A DNA stretch of 64,000 nucleotides from NCBI RefSeq assembly GCF_024055795.1, contig NZ_JAMXMY010000003.1, positions 371,866 to 435,865 on the forward strand, written 5' to 3'. Source of the DNA: Actinoallomurus purpureus (lineage in GTDB: Bacteria > Actinomycetota > Actinomycetes > Streptosporangiales > Streptosporangiaceae). Both the position numbers and the translations under genes were made by a program. This document shows positions 34,964 to 43,225 of this stretch, in pieces; positions within the stretch are counted from its first letter, which is position 1; the number at the start of each line of letters is the position of its first letter. Below the pieces are notes generated by a model, which ran no database searches, had not been told where the DNA came from, and saw nothing but the letters and a program-made list of their open reading frames with translations.

Positions 34964-36781
34964 TCACGGGCAGGCAGAAGTGCCTTCCCTTCGCGCGCGA
35001 TTCTTACTGCTGATTCGTCGCGCGCAGTGGGTGTGTATGAGTTGGAGTGCGATGGTTTCATCCGATGTGCCGAAACTCGCATCGGCGGTGATCGCCTGGC
35101 GGCGGATCGCGGTGCGGGTGACCTTGACCCACTGCTCCCATTCGGAGGGAGTTTGTGGCTCGTGGTCGGCGTGCAACAGCAGCCCTCGGCAGAGCGGACA
35201 GCGCCCGTGTTGCGCCTGGATCAGGCGCAGCCGGGCATTGTCCAGCGGTGGCTTGCGGCGACGACGCCGTTCGGCCCAGTACTCGGTCAAGGCGGGATCG
35301 TCTGGCGACGCCGAGCCTTTGACCACCTGGTGTCGGACGATCGGCGTCCAGGCGAACTTGTGGAGGTAGGCGCCGCTGTCGCGGTCACCGAACACCCACC
35401 GGTCGTTCCTGGACTTTCTGAACGCGCCGAAGTGCCGGTCAACGACCCAGCAGCTCGACTTGTTCGGGTGGCTTCGCTTCGCCCAGCTGAAGGCGAGCTT
35501 CCACATGTGGGTGTCCAAGTGGACGAAGGTCTTCTTGGACACGACCGTCCGGTAATACGCAGCCCAGCCCCGGATGATCGGGTTCAGCCTGCGGACCACC
35601 GCCTGCGCGTTGGCCCCTCGCAGAGCCCTCATTTCGGCGGTGAGTCGTGCCCGGAACCGTTGCACGGCCGCTTTGCTCGGCTTGATCAGCAGCTTTCCAT
35701 TGCTATACCGGCGGATGTGAAACCCCAGAAAATCAAAGCCGTCTTCGAGGAAGACGACACGCGTCTTATCCTCGTTGATCCTCAACCCTCTGGGCGCCAG
35801 CCATACGGCCAGTCGCTGTTTGACCTGATCGGCCTGCTCGCGACTGCCGCACATCGCGACAAGGTCGTCAGCGTATCTCACCAGCACGGGGCTGCCCGGC
35901 ATCACCCGGTCGGCGTTGACGCCGGACGTGCGATAGCGGACACCAGCGGCCTTTTCCATACCGTGCAAAGCGATATTCAGTAGGACAGGGCTGATCACGC
36001 CGCCTTGGGGTGTTCCCTCCTCGGTCGCCGTGAACCAACCCTTCTCGATCACACCGGACTTCAACCATTTCACGACGAGCCCCCTGGCTGGGAACGTGCC
36101 GATCTGGTCGAGGATATGGCCGTGATCGATGCGATCGAATGCCGCCGCCAAGTCCGCGTCGAGTATCCACCGCCGTTGCGGGTTCTTTCCGCTTACGGTG
36201 TTGAAGATGGCCTCGATCGCGTCATGGCAGCCGCGGCCCGGACGGAAGCCATAGGACTTCGGCTCGAACCGCGCCTCCCACTCGGGCTCCAAAGCGCTGA
36301 CCGCAATAGCCTGAAGCATCCCGTCAGCGATCACAGGAATTCCAAGTGGCCTCCGTTTTCCGCCTGGCTTCGGTATATACACACGGCGAACGGGTTTGGG
36401 TGTCCACGATCGTGACCTGAGCTGCGCCCAGTCGGCCCACTCGGCCTTGTCCCGGGACAGCAATACCGTCTTGCCGTCGACACCCGCCGTTTTCCGTCCG
36501 GCGTTCAGTTCCGTCACCCGCCGCACGCTCAACAGTGCGTTGGCGCGAGAGCGGAGCATGAGCTTCTGCAGGTTGCGGACGTTTTTCAGGTCCCCTGCCT
36601 GTGATGCCGCAAAGATCCGTTGTCGAAGCCGTCGTACGTCCTCCTCGACCTGCCGCCAGTCCACAGCGTCCCAGTCCAGAGGCTCGCCCTCGGGTCCGTT
36701 CACCACAGCGTCAGTCACGGCCGCAGCCGTTTCCGTCATGGCGTCCAACTTGTCCCTCGGTTCCGATGCTTCGATCATCAA
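34964..36781 (-). CDS. ltrA: Group II intron reverse transcriptase/maturase with HNH endonuclease domain
   Basis: Up to 605 residues (591 if the second ATG, 36739, is used; no decisive RBS). RT blocks are all visible: [64 protein letters not shown] and the catalytic [10 protein letters not shown]. The maturase X domain follows ([13 protein letters not shown]), then an HNH endonuclease motif near the C-terminus with zinc-site cysteines ([20 protein letters not shown], later THCARR). It is uninterrupted, so retrohoming may still work. Encoded in intron domain IV. Confidence 0.95.
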   Translation of the reverse strand: MMIEASEPRDKLDAMTETAAAVTDAVVNGPEGEPLDWDAVDWRQVEEDVRRLRQRIFAASQAGDLKNVRNLQKLMLRSRANALLSVRRVTELNAGRKTAGVDGKTVLLSRDKAEWADWAQLRSRSWTPKPVRRVYIPKPGGKRRPLGIPVIADGMLQAIAVSALEPEWEARFEPKSYGFRPGRGCHDAIEAIFNTVSGKNPQRRWILDADLAAAFDRIDHGHILDQIGTFPARGLVVKWLKSGVIEKGWFTATEEGTPQGGVISPVLLNIALHGMEKAAGVRYRTSGVNADRVMPGSPVLVRYADDLVAMCGSREQADQVKQRLAVWLAPRGLRINEDKTRVVFLEDGFDFLGFHIRRYSNGKLLIKPSKAAVQRFRARLTAEMRALRGANAQAVVRRLNPIIRGWAAYYRTVVSKKTFVHLDTHMWKLAFSWAKRSHPNKSSCWVVDRHFGAFRKSRNDRWVFGDRDSGAYLHKFAWTPIVRHQVVKGSASPDDPALTEYWAERRRRRKPPLDNARLRLIQAQHGRCPLCRGLLLHADHEPQTPSEWEQWVKVTRTAIRRQAITADASFGTSDETIALQLIHTHCARRISSKNRARREGTSACP

Positions 36782-37798
36782 GTCTTCGCAGGCTCACCCG
36801 ACGCGCGTCAGCGCCCTTTCGGGCCAGGTCATCAAGACCCGTATCCGGGCGGTTATGCGGCACCTCGCAGGGAGGCTGCGGTATCCGATGCCGTTTTCCC
36901 GTTGCCTTTCGACATCCCGGCCTTCGCTTTTCACGTCATCCTGTACCCGCTGAGGAATTGAAGCTTTCCTTGCGGTCGGCCTACCAGGCAGGTGTTGCCT
37001 GGACCTCAACGGGGTTGCCACGTTTCGCAGGTGTGAGACGTGATCGGGGTGGGCTTCTCCTCTATCCCGGGGTGGCGGTGTCCTCCCGGCCGACAGGGCA
37101 TAATCAGCCGGCGCCTGCCGCTTCCCAGCGACCAACCCTTCACCCTCGCCGCCACATTCCATCGCAGAGGGAGGCATTGACGAGACATCAACGGAGATTC
37201 ACGCGATTAGCCCGTCCGATCTTTCCCTGACCCGTGACCCCCGGATGGAGCGGGAATCCTTCGGCTTTCCCCTGGGCTTCACACCCCACCGTTACCAGCG
37301 ACGCATGCCAAGGTGGGAACTGGTCTCACGGACACTGACCAGGGACTACACCTTCGATATCAACCGAACCTCCATCGGTAAGTCCACTCACAACCTGCGA
37401 CCTCGTGTCGCACTGCCCAGCTATGCCCCTGCGGCATCGCTCTGGCTACGCCGTAGACCTTCACCAGAGCCTCCCGGCCAAGGGCGACAGCCGACCCAGG
37501 AGTTCCCCGCCGGGCAACGCCCGGCGAGTACGCACCGCAACCCAGCCCATATCCGCCAGATTTGAGCTGGTGGAAGCCTTGAAGGGCTTTACAACGCTGG
37601 TTCCTCACGTACACCTTTCCCGCTCGTTAACCGGACCCGCACCGTCCGGCAGTACCGGCACGTCCCGACGTCGTCGAGACTGCTCCCGCCCTCACCCGCG
37701 ACTCCGAGATCAGGCTGCCTCCAACTCCAAACGACCCGCTACGACGGGCCATCGGCGGAGTCCTTTCACCTCCGCACGGTCAAACAGCGCCTCGTGGC

Positions 37799-37893
37799 GC
37801 ACGCCGCCCCCGCTTCCGTTCCTCGGGCCGTGGCCGGCCCTGCGGTACGGGTCGGGGTTGCCCCCGAATTACGGCGGTGCTGTCGCAGGTCAG
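37799..37893. repeat. Dispersed structured repeat, copy 1
   Basis: Shares a block of about 90 bp with copies at 38400-38528 and 39184-39300: a CCTCGGGCCG-TGGC-CGGCCC hairpin, then GGGTCGGGGTTGCC and, in copies 1 and 2, GGCGGTGCTGTCGCAGGTCAG. It directly follows the stop of the 37890 gene on the minus strand and abuts the group II intron 5' side. Confidence 0.75.
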
Positions 37894-38345
37894 ATGGCGG
37901 CGGCCAGAAGGCAGGTAGCCGCGCGTTCGAGCTGGGGGCGGTCGAGTGGGCTGGATGTCTGGTCGGCACAGACCTGGAAGCCCGACCCCGTGCCAACGAT
38001 GAAGCCCGCCGGAGCTACCGTGAGTTCTTCCGGACCATCGGGCTGCTCGCGGCCGAGGTAGATGCAAACATCCAGTTTGGTGTTCTTTGAGGTGTAGGGG
38101 GCCGCTCGCACGAGGTGGAACTCCGTCTCATGGGGGCCGGTGGGCGGGGACGCCAGGAGCCAGCGGGCGAAGTCAGCGAGGTGGCCCGGGCCGTCGGGCA
38201 ACGTGACTCGTCCGATGCCGATGTATCGAGCTTCGAACCACCAGCCGTTGCCGTCGCGGCCGAGCGACAGCCACATGTGGGTGTTCCGGTCCCCGATGTC
38301 CCGGAAGTTGTCGTCTTCGAACGCGTAGCGGAAGATCTCGCTCAT
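37890..38345 (-). CDS. Hypothetical protein flanked by repeat copies
   Basis: ATG 38345 gives 151 residues, beginning MSEIFRYAFEDDNFRDIGDR. It contains HMWLSLGRDGNGWWFEARYI, then RVTLPDGPGHLADFARWLLA, ETEFHLVRAAP and a closing helix (RPQLERAATCLLAAA). It looks like a well-conserved soluble actinobacterial protein, but I know no function. Repeat copy 1 starts at its stop codon and repeat copy 2 lies about 55 nt upstream of its start, so the gene appears to sit inside a duplicated repeat unit. The upstream open frame is repeat sequence. Confidence 0.6.
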   Translation of the reverse strand: MSEIFRYAFEDDNFRDIGDRNTHMWLSLGRDGNGWWFEARYIGIGRVTLPDGPGHLADFARWLLASPPTGPHETEFHLVRAAPYTSKNTKLDVCIYLGREQPDGPEELTVAPAGFIVGTGSGFQVCADQTSSPLDRPQLERAATCLLAAAI

Positions 38346-38981
38346 CGAACGGCTTTCGTGATCAGCTTTCAGAGGTCCTAGATTTAACACGATCGCCGCG
38401 CCGGCCCTCGCCGCACGGGGCTGGGGTCGATTGGCCGTCGTCCCCGCTTTCGTTCCTCGGGCCGTGGCCGGCCCTGCGGTGTGAGTCGGGGTTGCCTCCG
38501 AATTATGGCGGTGCTGTCGCAGGTCAGCGCGATTGCTGTACAGCACGGAAGTACAGCAACACCGCCGTACACCACCTGTCGTCGCCACACGACACCGTAC
38601 GTCGGAGCAGGGCGAGGCAGCGCCGACCATGATCATGCCGAGAGTTCCGGACGAAGGGGTAGGGCATGTCAACAGGATGGAATTGATTCCAATGAGAATG
38701 GAATGCTGGTAATTACCGAAGAATATTGACAGTCCTTACCTCGAAAGTGTTACTAATTCGTTACATTCAGCGGTAGGGGTGGCTCTCGGCTAGCGTTTGC
38801 CCAGGTAGTGGTTTTAAGTATTTCGCTATCAATTTCATTCAATAATGTTGTTCTGATATAGTGTTGCATTTTTGGGCGTGCTAGAGAGGCTGCGCTGCTT
38901 GAGCAGTGAAGGCCGGCCGCGCCCCAAGTCCCACCGCCAAGCAGATCTTGGGGAGCGGCCTCGAACTCAAAGGAGAGTTCT
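38346..38981. other. Intergenic region (636 nt) with repeat copy 2 and an AT-rich block
   Basis: Besides repeat copy 2 (38400-38528), the stretch 38680-38880 is notably AT-rich for this genome (many TAA/ATT runs), suggesting recently acquired DNA. No ORF with coding character until the 61-residue gene at 38982. Confidence 0.5.
38400..38528. repeat. Dispersed structured repeat, copy 2
   Basis: The best match to copy 1 (about 85-90% over 90 bp), with the GGGCCG-TGGC-CGGCCC hairpin at about 38459-38474. Its flank GGTCGATTGGCCG resembles copy 3 (GGCGATCGGCCG), so copies 2 and 3 share a longer unit. Confidence 0.7.
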
Positions 38982-39167
38982 TTGGACAGAGTACCGCCAA
39001 GGGACAGCCTTGCCGCTGTGCTGGGGATCCTGGCAACGTTCGCTACCGTGCTCACAATTCTCGGCGTCCCCGCCGCCGACACGCGGCAGATGATCGGGGA
39101 TCTTTCCGGCATCATCCCCCTGTACGTACTGCACAAGACGGGAAGAGGTCCCGGGCTAAAGCCGTGA
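38982..39167 (+). CDS. Small single-pass membrane protein
   Basis: TTG 38982 stands six bases after AAGGAG, giving 61 residues. A hydrophobic helix (SLAAVLGILATFATVLTILG, about residues 9-28) is followed by a short amphipathic part (TRQMIGDLSGIIPLYVLH) and a basic end. The strong ribosome-binding site supports translation despite the rare start codon. Unknown role; small holin- or leader-like proteins of this shape are common on mobile elements. Confidence 0.45.
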   Translation: MDRVPPRDSLAAVLGILATFATVLTILGVPAADTRQMIGDLSGIIPLYVLHKTGRGPGLKP

Positions 39168-39183
39168 CGATCGCTTTGGGTTG

Positions 39184-39300
39184 CTGGTCGCCGCACTGGC
39201 TAGGGCGATCGGCCGCCGCCCCCGCTGTTCCTCGGGCCGTGAACGGCCCTGGGGCACGGGTCGGGGTTGCCCTCAGAGATCGGCGGTTCTCGCCGTTGGG
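39184..39300. repeat. Dispersed structured repeat, copy 3
   Basis: More diverged. The hairpin stem GGGCCG...CGGCCC is unchanged while its loop differs (TGAA instead of TGGC), and GGGTCGGGGTTGCC is kept. Loop change with constant stem hints that the RNA structure matters. Confidence 0.65.
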
Positions 39301-39540
39301 CTAAAGAGTGGGTGCGGGATATTCGCGGGATGGGTGGACGTTCGTTCGGCCGAACGGGCGGTCGAAGCCCAGGTCAGCGGAGGAGCAGAGGGGGAATCGC
39401 CGACCCTCTGTAAATCCGCCGGCCGCCAGCGCGGGTGACAGCAGCGCTGACAACAACGACAGCTACCAGCGGCACCCCTGCCCGCACGTGGGACGCCGTC
39501 TACCTCGGTGCATGAGGCGCGAGCAGGGGTGTCCGTATTC

Positions 39541-39586
39541 CTTGTAAGCGGCAGGTCGCCGGTTCGATCCCGGCCGGAGGCTCCCA
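39541..39586 (+). tRNA. 3' half of a tRNA-Thr(TGT) gene, attachment-site scar
   Basis: CTTGTAA (anticodon loop, UGU) is followed by GCGGC, a variable region, a perfect T-arm (GCCGG TTCGATC CCGGC, 39558-39574) and the acceptor strand CGGAGGC with CCCA. The 5' half is missing: the bases before 39541 cannot pair with the anticodon stem. Such tRNA 3' halves are left by integrases that use tRNA genes as attB. An integrase C-terminus lies 61 nt further on. Not a functional tRNA. Confidence 0.75.
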
Positions 39587-39646
39587 CCTGACCAGCGAAA
39601 AGACCCCGAGCGAAGATCCCCCAGGGTCTCTTTGACGGCAACGGTG

Positions 39647-39773
39647 TCAGCCGAGGGCATCCCCCAGCTCTTCCAGCGCCTTGCGCTTCTCGCCGATCGC
39701 CGCGTGTGCGTAGATCCTCATGGTGACCTCGATATCCCTGTGGCCGACGATGTAGTCGTAGCGGTCAGCCCCT
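39647..39773 (-). pseudogene. C-terminal fragment of a tyrosine-type site-specific integrase
   Basis: The minus frame reads RYDYIVGHRDIEVTMRIYAH, then an Ala/Lys-rich helix and LGDALG to a TGA at 39647-39649. GH-x-D-x-x-x-T-x-x-x-Y is the C-terminal signature of tyrosine integrases with the catalytic tyrosine (MRIYAH). The rest of the gene is absent. Orientation and 61-nt distance to the tRNA 3' half match the int-attP arrangement of actinomycete integrative elements. Confidence 0.75.
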
Positions 39774-39796
39774 CACACGGCGGAGGTTGGCGCAGG

Positions 39797-40675
39797 TCAA
39801 CCCTCAGTCATTTCAGGGCTCTCGGCCTCCGGCGGTTCAGGGATCCGCCAGGTGATCAGAAAGCGCTGCTCTGGGGGAAGCCCCGGTCGGCCGACTGTTT
39901 TGCCCTCCTTGACGAGGTAGCTGAAGACCAGCCAGTGGGCCTCCTCGGAGACTTCCGGCCAGCTTTCCGGGGAGAGTGTCATAACTTCCCTCACGAGGCT
40001 CGGGTCCGACTCTGCTCGCATGACCTCCTCCCGTTCGTCCTCGTCCAGGCTGTCGTCGCTATGAAATGCCTTGATCGAACGCGCCAGCAGGTTCGGCTCG
40101 GCCCGCAGGCGCCGCACAATCTGGTCGCAGGCGAAGTCGAAGGCCTCGCGGGCCTCGTCTTCGTCCATCTCCTGGCCGGAGGGCTGATAGCCGTAAGGGC
40201 TGCCCGCCTCGCCGCCCACGTACTCGCCCTTAAGGATGCGCAGTAGGGCGTGCAGGAAGAACTCAGCGCCGTACTCCTCGATGACCCGAAGGTTGATCTT
40301 CACCCACTCTTCTTCGGAGAACAGTGGCTCGTGTTGGGCGGTGAGCGTCGGGTCCAGCTCCACCGCGTTGAAGGGGTTGATCATCACTCCGGCAAGCATC
40401 TCGGGAGTCCAGGAGCCGCTGTCCTCGCCCCAGCTCTGTGCTAGGACAAATTCCCGGGCCGACTTCAGAGCGCCCGCATCACCTTCCCTGACTGCGCGCC
40501 ACAGCGGAAGGAAGCGTGCCACCTCGGTATCAGGGTCTCGCGGCGGTCGGCAGGAGCCCGCGAGGACCGAGGCAATCGACTCGACAGTCTCCCAGCGAGG
40601 CGTACGCAATCCCTTGAGCGTAGTCCGAACGCCCTCGTGGCTCACCGTCGCGGGATAAGGACCATCCTTGATCAA
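39797..40675 (-). CDS. XRE-like regulator with long acidic C-terminal domain; apparent 5' frameshift
   Basis: The open frame gives 292 residues starting inside a helix-turn-helix (YPATVSHEGVRTTLKGLRTP, WETVESIASVLAG). In the next frame a GTG start at 40785 opens a 37-residue stretch (EALRELTTALQELHRAAGRP) that looks like the normal beginning of the same protein and stops at 40672. A one-base change near 40680-40690 would join them, so the gene is either frameshifted or has a sequencing error. The C-terminal 200 residues are acidic and helical with no recognised fold. Confidence 0.55.
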   Translation of the reverse strand: MIKDGPYPATVSHEGVRTTLKGLRTPRWETVESIASVLAGSCRPPRDPDTEVARFLPLWRAVREGDAGALKSAREFVLAQSWGEDSGSWTPEMLAGVMINPFNAVELDPTLTAQHEPLFSEEEWVKINLRVIEEYGAEFFLHALLRILKGEYVGGEAGSPYGYQPSGQEMDEDEAREAFDFACDQIVRRLRAEPNLLARSIKAFHSDDSLDEDEREEVMRAESDPSLVREVMTLSPESWPEVSEEAHWLVFSYLVKEGKTVGRPGLPPEQRFLITWRIPEPPEAESPEMTEG

Positions 40676-40968
40676 ATCGCTAACCCGGCGGTGGTGGGCC
40701 GCCCCGCCGCCCGGTGGAGCTCCTGAAGCGCCGTTGTCAGCTCCCGAAGAGCCTCGTGCCCCTCCACGTTCGGTGAGGTCGACACTGGTAGCACCCTCGC
40801 TTTCAGGTGTCAGATTTTGCCAACAGTCTAGGGAGGGTGAGGAGCGTGCGCGTCAGATTTCGGCAATTTCCGCGAGTGGCTGTCAACAGACGACACCCTC
40901 AGCTAGAGGGCAGCGAAGATGGTTGAGGCGACAGGAAGTCGCTCGCGCCGTTCACTGGTGGAGTCGCT

Positions 40969-41706
40969 ATGCATATTCCCGCATACGCTCAGGATGAACT
41001 CCTGGACGCAATGCCGACTGAACCGAGCAAGAATCAAGCGCTAGGCGTGAATTGCTCCCTGTGCGACGAGCCCTTTGCGGGCCCCGGGAAGCAGCGCATC
41101 GCAGTGGAACCTGGCAACGAAGATTCGCTGTACGCGTGCCGGGACTGCCTCACTGCATTCGTCGCACAGGTCCGCCGGCAGCGCCACGCTGCGAGTCGAC
41201 GCGCCAAGCAGGGGTACAGCGGCACATCGCCGCCAGACCTAAAGCGCTACCTGTCGTCGATCGAGAACGTCCGGCGCGCGGCAGAGGCGGTACAGCGCCT
41301 TGCCGAGACTGAAAGCCTGGAGCCGCTGCAACTCGCTTGGCTGGTGGTCTCCCTGGAATCCGCACACGCCTGGGCGGTGGACGAGCGCCCCGAGCCGTTG
41401 TCCGCGGCCACCGAGGACGGCGCCGAGGCGAAACGCGCCGAGCTCGCACTCTTCATCCAGATGCACCAGGTCAGGAACCTGGTGGCGAACGTCTTCACCT
41501 ACTACCTCATTAACGAGGCTGCCCCGGCCGAGCCCGAGATGTGCCCTGAGTTCGAGTGCCCGTCGGACTGCCAGGGGCGCCACGACGCCACACACATCGA
41601 CTGCGGACCCGACGACATCTATGAAGCCTTGGCGCGGCATGGCATGGCCGTTCGGAAAGAGGACCCTGGTCAGGGAGACGACATGAACGCGGAGGTGGCC
41701 AAGTGA
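40969..41706 (+). CDS. Hypothetical protein with cysteine pairs
   Basis: ATG 40969, preceded by GGTGGAG, gives 245 residues. Near the N-terminus NCSLCDEPFAGPGKQ and YACRDCLTAFV form two CxxC pairs, a likely zinc ribbon. The middle is helical, and the C-terminal region again has Cys/His residues (EMCPEFECPSDCQGRHDATH). It is coupled by GTGA overlap to a tiny membrane protein gene. Not recognised; the arrangement suggests a pair of interacting proteins, possibly from an integrative element. Confidence 0.6.
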   Translation: MHIPAYAQDELLDAMPTEPSKNQALGVNCSLCDEPFAGPGKQRIAVEPGNEDSLYACRDCLTAFVAQVRRQRHAASRRAKQGYSGTSPPDLKRYLSSIENVRRAAEAVQRLAETESLEPLQLAWLVVSLESAHAWAVDERPEPLSAATEDGAEAKRAELALFIQMHQVRNLVANVFTYYLINEAAPAEPEMCPEFECPSDCQGRHDATHIDCGPDDIYEALARHGMAVRKEDPGQGDDMNAEVAK

Positions 41707-41867
41707 ACTGGAACACCCTGACACTCTCCATGCTCGCCGGTTTCGGCTTCCTCACCCTCGTGATCACTCAACTGAGGGAGGTCATGGCCAAGCTCCCAGA
41801 GCTGATTCGGACGCTCCGTGCGGTTCGCCACGCGATCGACGAAGAACGGAATGAAGCACCTAAGTAA
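41703..41867 (+). CDS. 54-residue single-pass membrane protein coupled to the upstream gene
   Basis: GTG 41703 overlaps the upstream stop as GTGA. The product begins NWNTLTLSMLAGFGFLTLVI, one transmembrane helix, then a basic amphipathic helix (REVMAKLPELIRTLRAVRH) and an acidic tail to TAA at 41867. The tight coupling and good coding pattern support a real gene. Function unknown. Confidence 0.55.
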   Translation: MNWNTLTLSMLAGFGFLTLVITQLREVMAKLPELIRTLRAVRHAIDEERNEAPK

Positions 41868-42415
41868 CCGACTGGTTTTCCCACGGTGTATTCCGAGTCC
41901 GTTTACCACCGTACACAGGGCCTTTCGCAGCACGGCGCTTGCTAACGGTTCTGCTAACAACGGCCTTGGGCCGTCATGGACGCACATGGACAGGGCAGCG
42001 ATCAGGCAGCAGGTCAGCAGACACGTGTGGACAGCCGTGGACGCTCCTGATCTTGCTACGGATCAGATAGGAAGGGGGATGCCGCCGTCCTGTACGTGGC
42101 GGCTGTGTCCAAGTCAGCTCTTCCGGACGCTCAGGAGTGCTCACCCACAGGACGGTACCGGCCCTGTCCTGCATGTCCAGCGCGACCCTGGCTTGCTACG
42201 AGAAGGAACTGGAAGTCGGTACGGCCCTCCCACTGGTGCGCAGGTCGTCCGGGATCGGCCGGCCGTCCGGGCGCTCACGAGAGAACTCGGCGAGCCGCTC
42301 TTCGTACATGCTCCTGCCTCACTGATCGTTTGGAAGATCAGCCGACAGTAGCGGCGGCCCCCGACAGAGCCGTTGGCCCGGGATCAGGTGTCGACGTGGC
42401 CGGCGGCCGATCGTG
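41868..42415. other. Intergenic region at right edge of the island (548 nt)
   Basis: A small hairpin (ACGGCC-TTG-GGCCGT, 41960-41974) may terminate the 40969-41867 pair. A 37-residue minus ORF (42196-42309) beginning MYEERLAEFSRERPDGRPIP has a purine-rich site before its ATG but looks like a gene fragment. Otherwise no coding character is seen before the IclR stop. Confidence 0.45.
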
Positions 42416-43225
42416 TCAGGTCTGGGACTGGAGGGTGCGGGAGATGCCGAGGCTGGCGGTGCGGAGGGCGCCGGTGAAGCGGCCGACGTTCATGCGGCAG
42501 GTCGGGGCCGTGATCGACAGCGCCCCGGCGAGTGTCGTGGGGGCGCTGAAGACGGGGACGGCGACGCTCATGTAGCCGAGCCGGGTCTCCTCGACCTCCA
42601 GGGCGACCCGGTCGGACCGTACCTTCTCCAGCTGGGTGTGCAGCAGCCCTGGCTGGATTACCGTCTTGCGGGTGAGCGGCCGCATGCCGTTCCGCAGGAC
42701 CTCCTGGAAGAGGGACCCGGGGGAGAACGCGAGGATCACCTTGCCCGTGGCGGTGCAGTAGAGGGGGAGCCGGCCGGCGATGCGGGACTGTTTGTTCAGG
42801 CCCCGGTGAACGACCAGCTTCTCGACGTACAGCACGTCGAGTCCGTCGTGGATGGCGAAGTGGATGGTCTCCTGCGTGGCGATCAGCAGGTCCTCCATGT
42901 ACGGAAGGGCGGCCTCGCGGAGGGTCCGCTGCCGGGGCACGCGCTGGCCGATCTCGAAGAGCCGCAGGCCGAGGCGGTAGCGGTTGCCGGCCCGCTCCAG
43001 CACCCCCCATTCGAGGAGCTCCTGGGCGAGCCGGTGCACGCTGGCCTTCGCCACCCCGGAACGCCGCACCAGCTCGGCGAGCGACAGGACGTCGTCCTCC
43101 GCGGTGAACGCCTCGATGATCAGGCGCGCCTTGCCGAGGACCGAGTTCATTACGTCGGCGTCGGTGCCGTTCTGCGCAGCGATCGGAGCCGTATCAACGG
43201 GTCTGGCGAACGGAACCACGGTCAC
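42416..43225 (-). CDS. IclR-family transcriptional regulator
   Basis: A 269-residue protein starting at GTG 43225 (GTGA overlap with the hydrolase gene before it). The winged helix-turn-helix is at about 25-85 (LSLAELVRRSGVAKASVHRL) and the IclR effector domain follows, with LPLYCTATGKVILAF and ETRLGYMSVAVPVFSAPTT. IclR proteins sense aromatic or short carboxylic acids. It is the last gene of the Rieske-dioxygenase-hydrolase operon and probably controls the divergent promoters at 48463-48712. Its C-terminus is related to the remnant at 24117. Confidence 0.92.
   Translation of the reverse strand: MTVVPFARPVDTAPIAAQNGTDADVMNSVLGKARLIIEAFTAEDDVLSLAELVRRSGVAKASVHRLAQELLEWGVLERAGNRYRLGLRLFEIGQRVPRQRTLREAALPYMEDLLIATQETIHFAIHDGLDVLYVEKLVVHRGLNKQSRIAGRLPLYCTATGKVILAFSPGSLFQEVLRNGMRPLTRKTVIQPGLLHTQLEKVRSDRVALEVEETRLGYMSVAVPVFSAPTTLAGALSITAPTCRMNVGRFTGALRTASLGISRTLQSQT

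Larger units (their letters stand above)
34871..37777 (-). mobile_element. Group II intron (about 2.9 kb) with reverse transcriptase ORF
   Basis: The minus strand carries a maturase ORF, a domain V hairpin at 34947-34912, a domain VI-like stem next to it and a 3' end CTACCCGAC at about 34871. Upstream of the ORF lies about 1 kb of structured non-coding RNA. The most convincing 5' end is GTGCG at 37777-37773, followed at once by a hairpin with GGTGAAAG in its loop region; a second GTGCG at 37535 is an alternative that would shorten the intron by 242 nt. Just before 37777 on the minus strand stands GCGCC-ACGA-GGCGC followed by TGTTTG, a terminator-like hairpin. Confidence 0.7.

Noticed and set aside
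34871..37777. Retron or diversity-generating element around the reverse transcriptase
   Set aside because: The RT has maturase X and HNH domains, and a group II domain V follows; no msr/msd or template-repeat pair is seen.
37245..38061. Plus-strand ORFs across the intron 5' region and repeats
   Set aside because: They run through structured intron RNA and repeat DNA, have no RBS and low-complexity basic products.
39541..39586. Functional tRNA gene
   Set aside because: Only the 3' half is present; the bases upstream cannot form the anticodon, D or acceptor stems.
42196..42309. 37-residue minus ORF near the IclR gene
   Set aside because: Looks like the broken beginning of a longer protein; no partner or coupling supports a real small gene.
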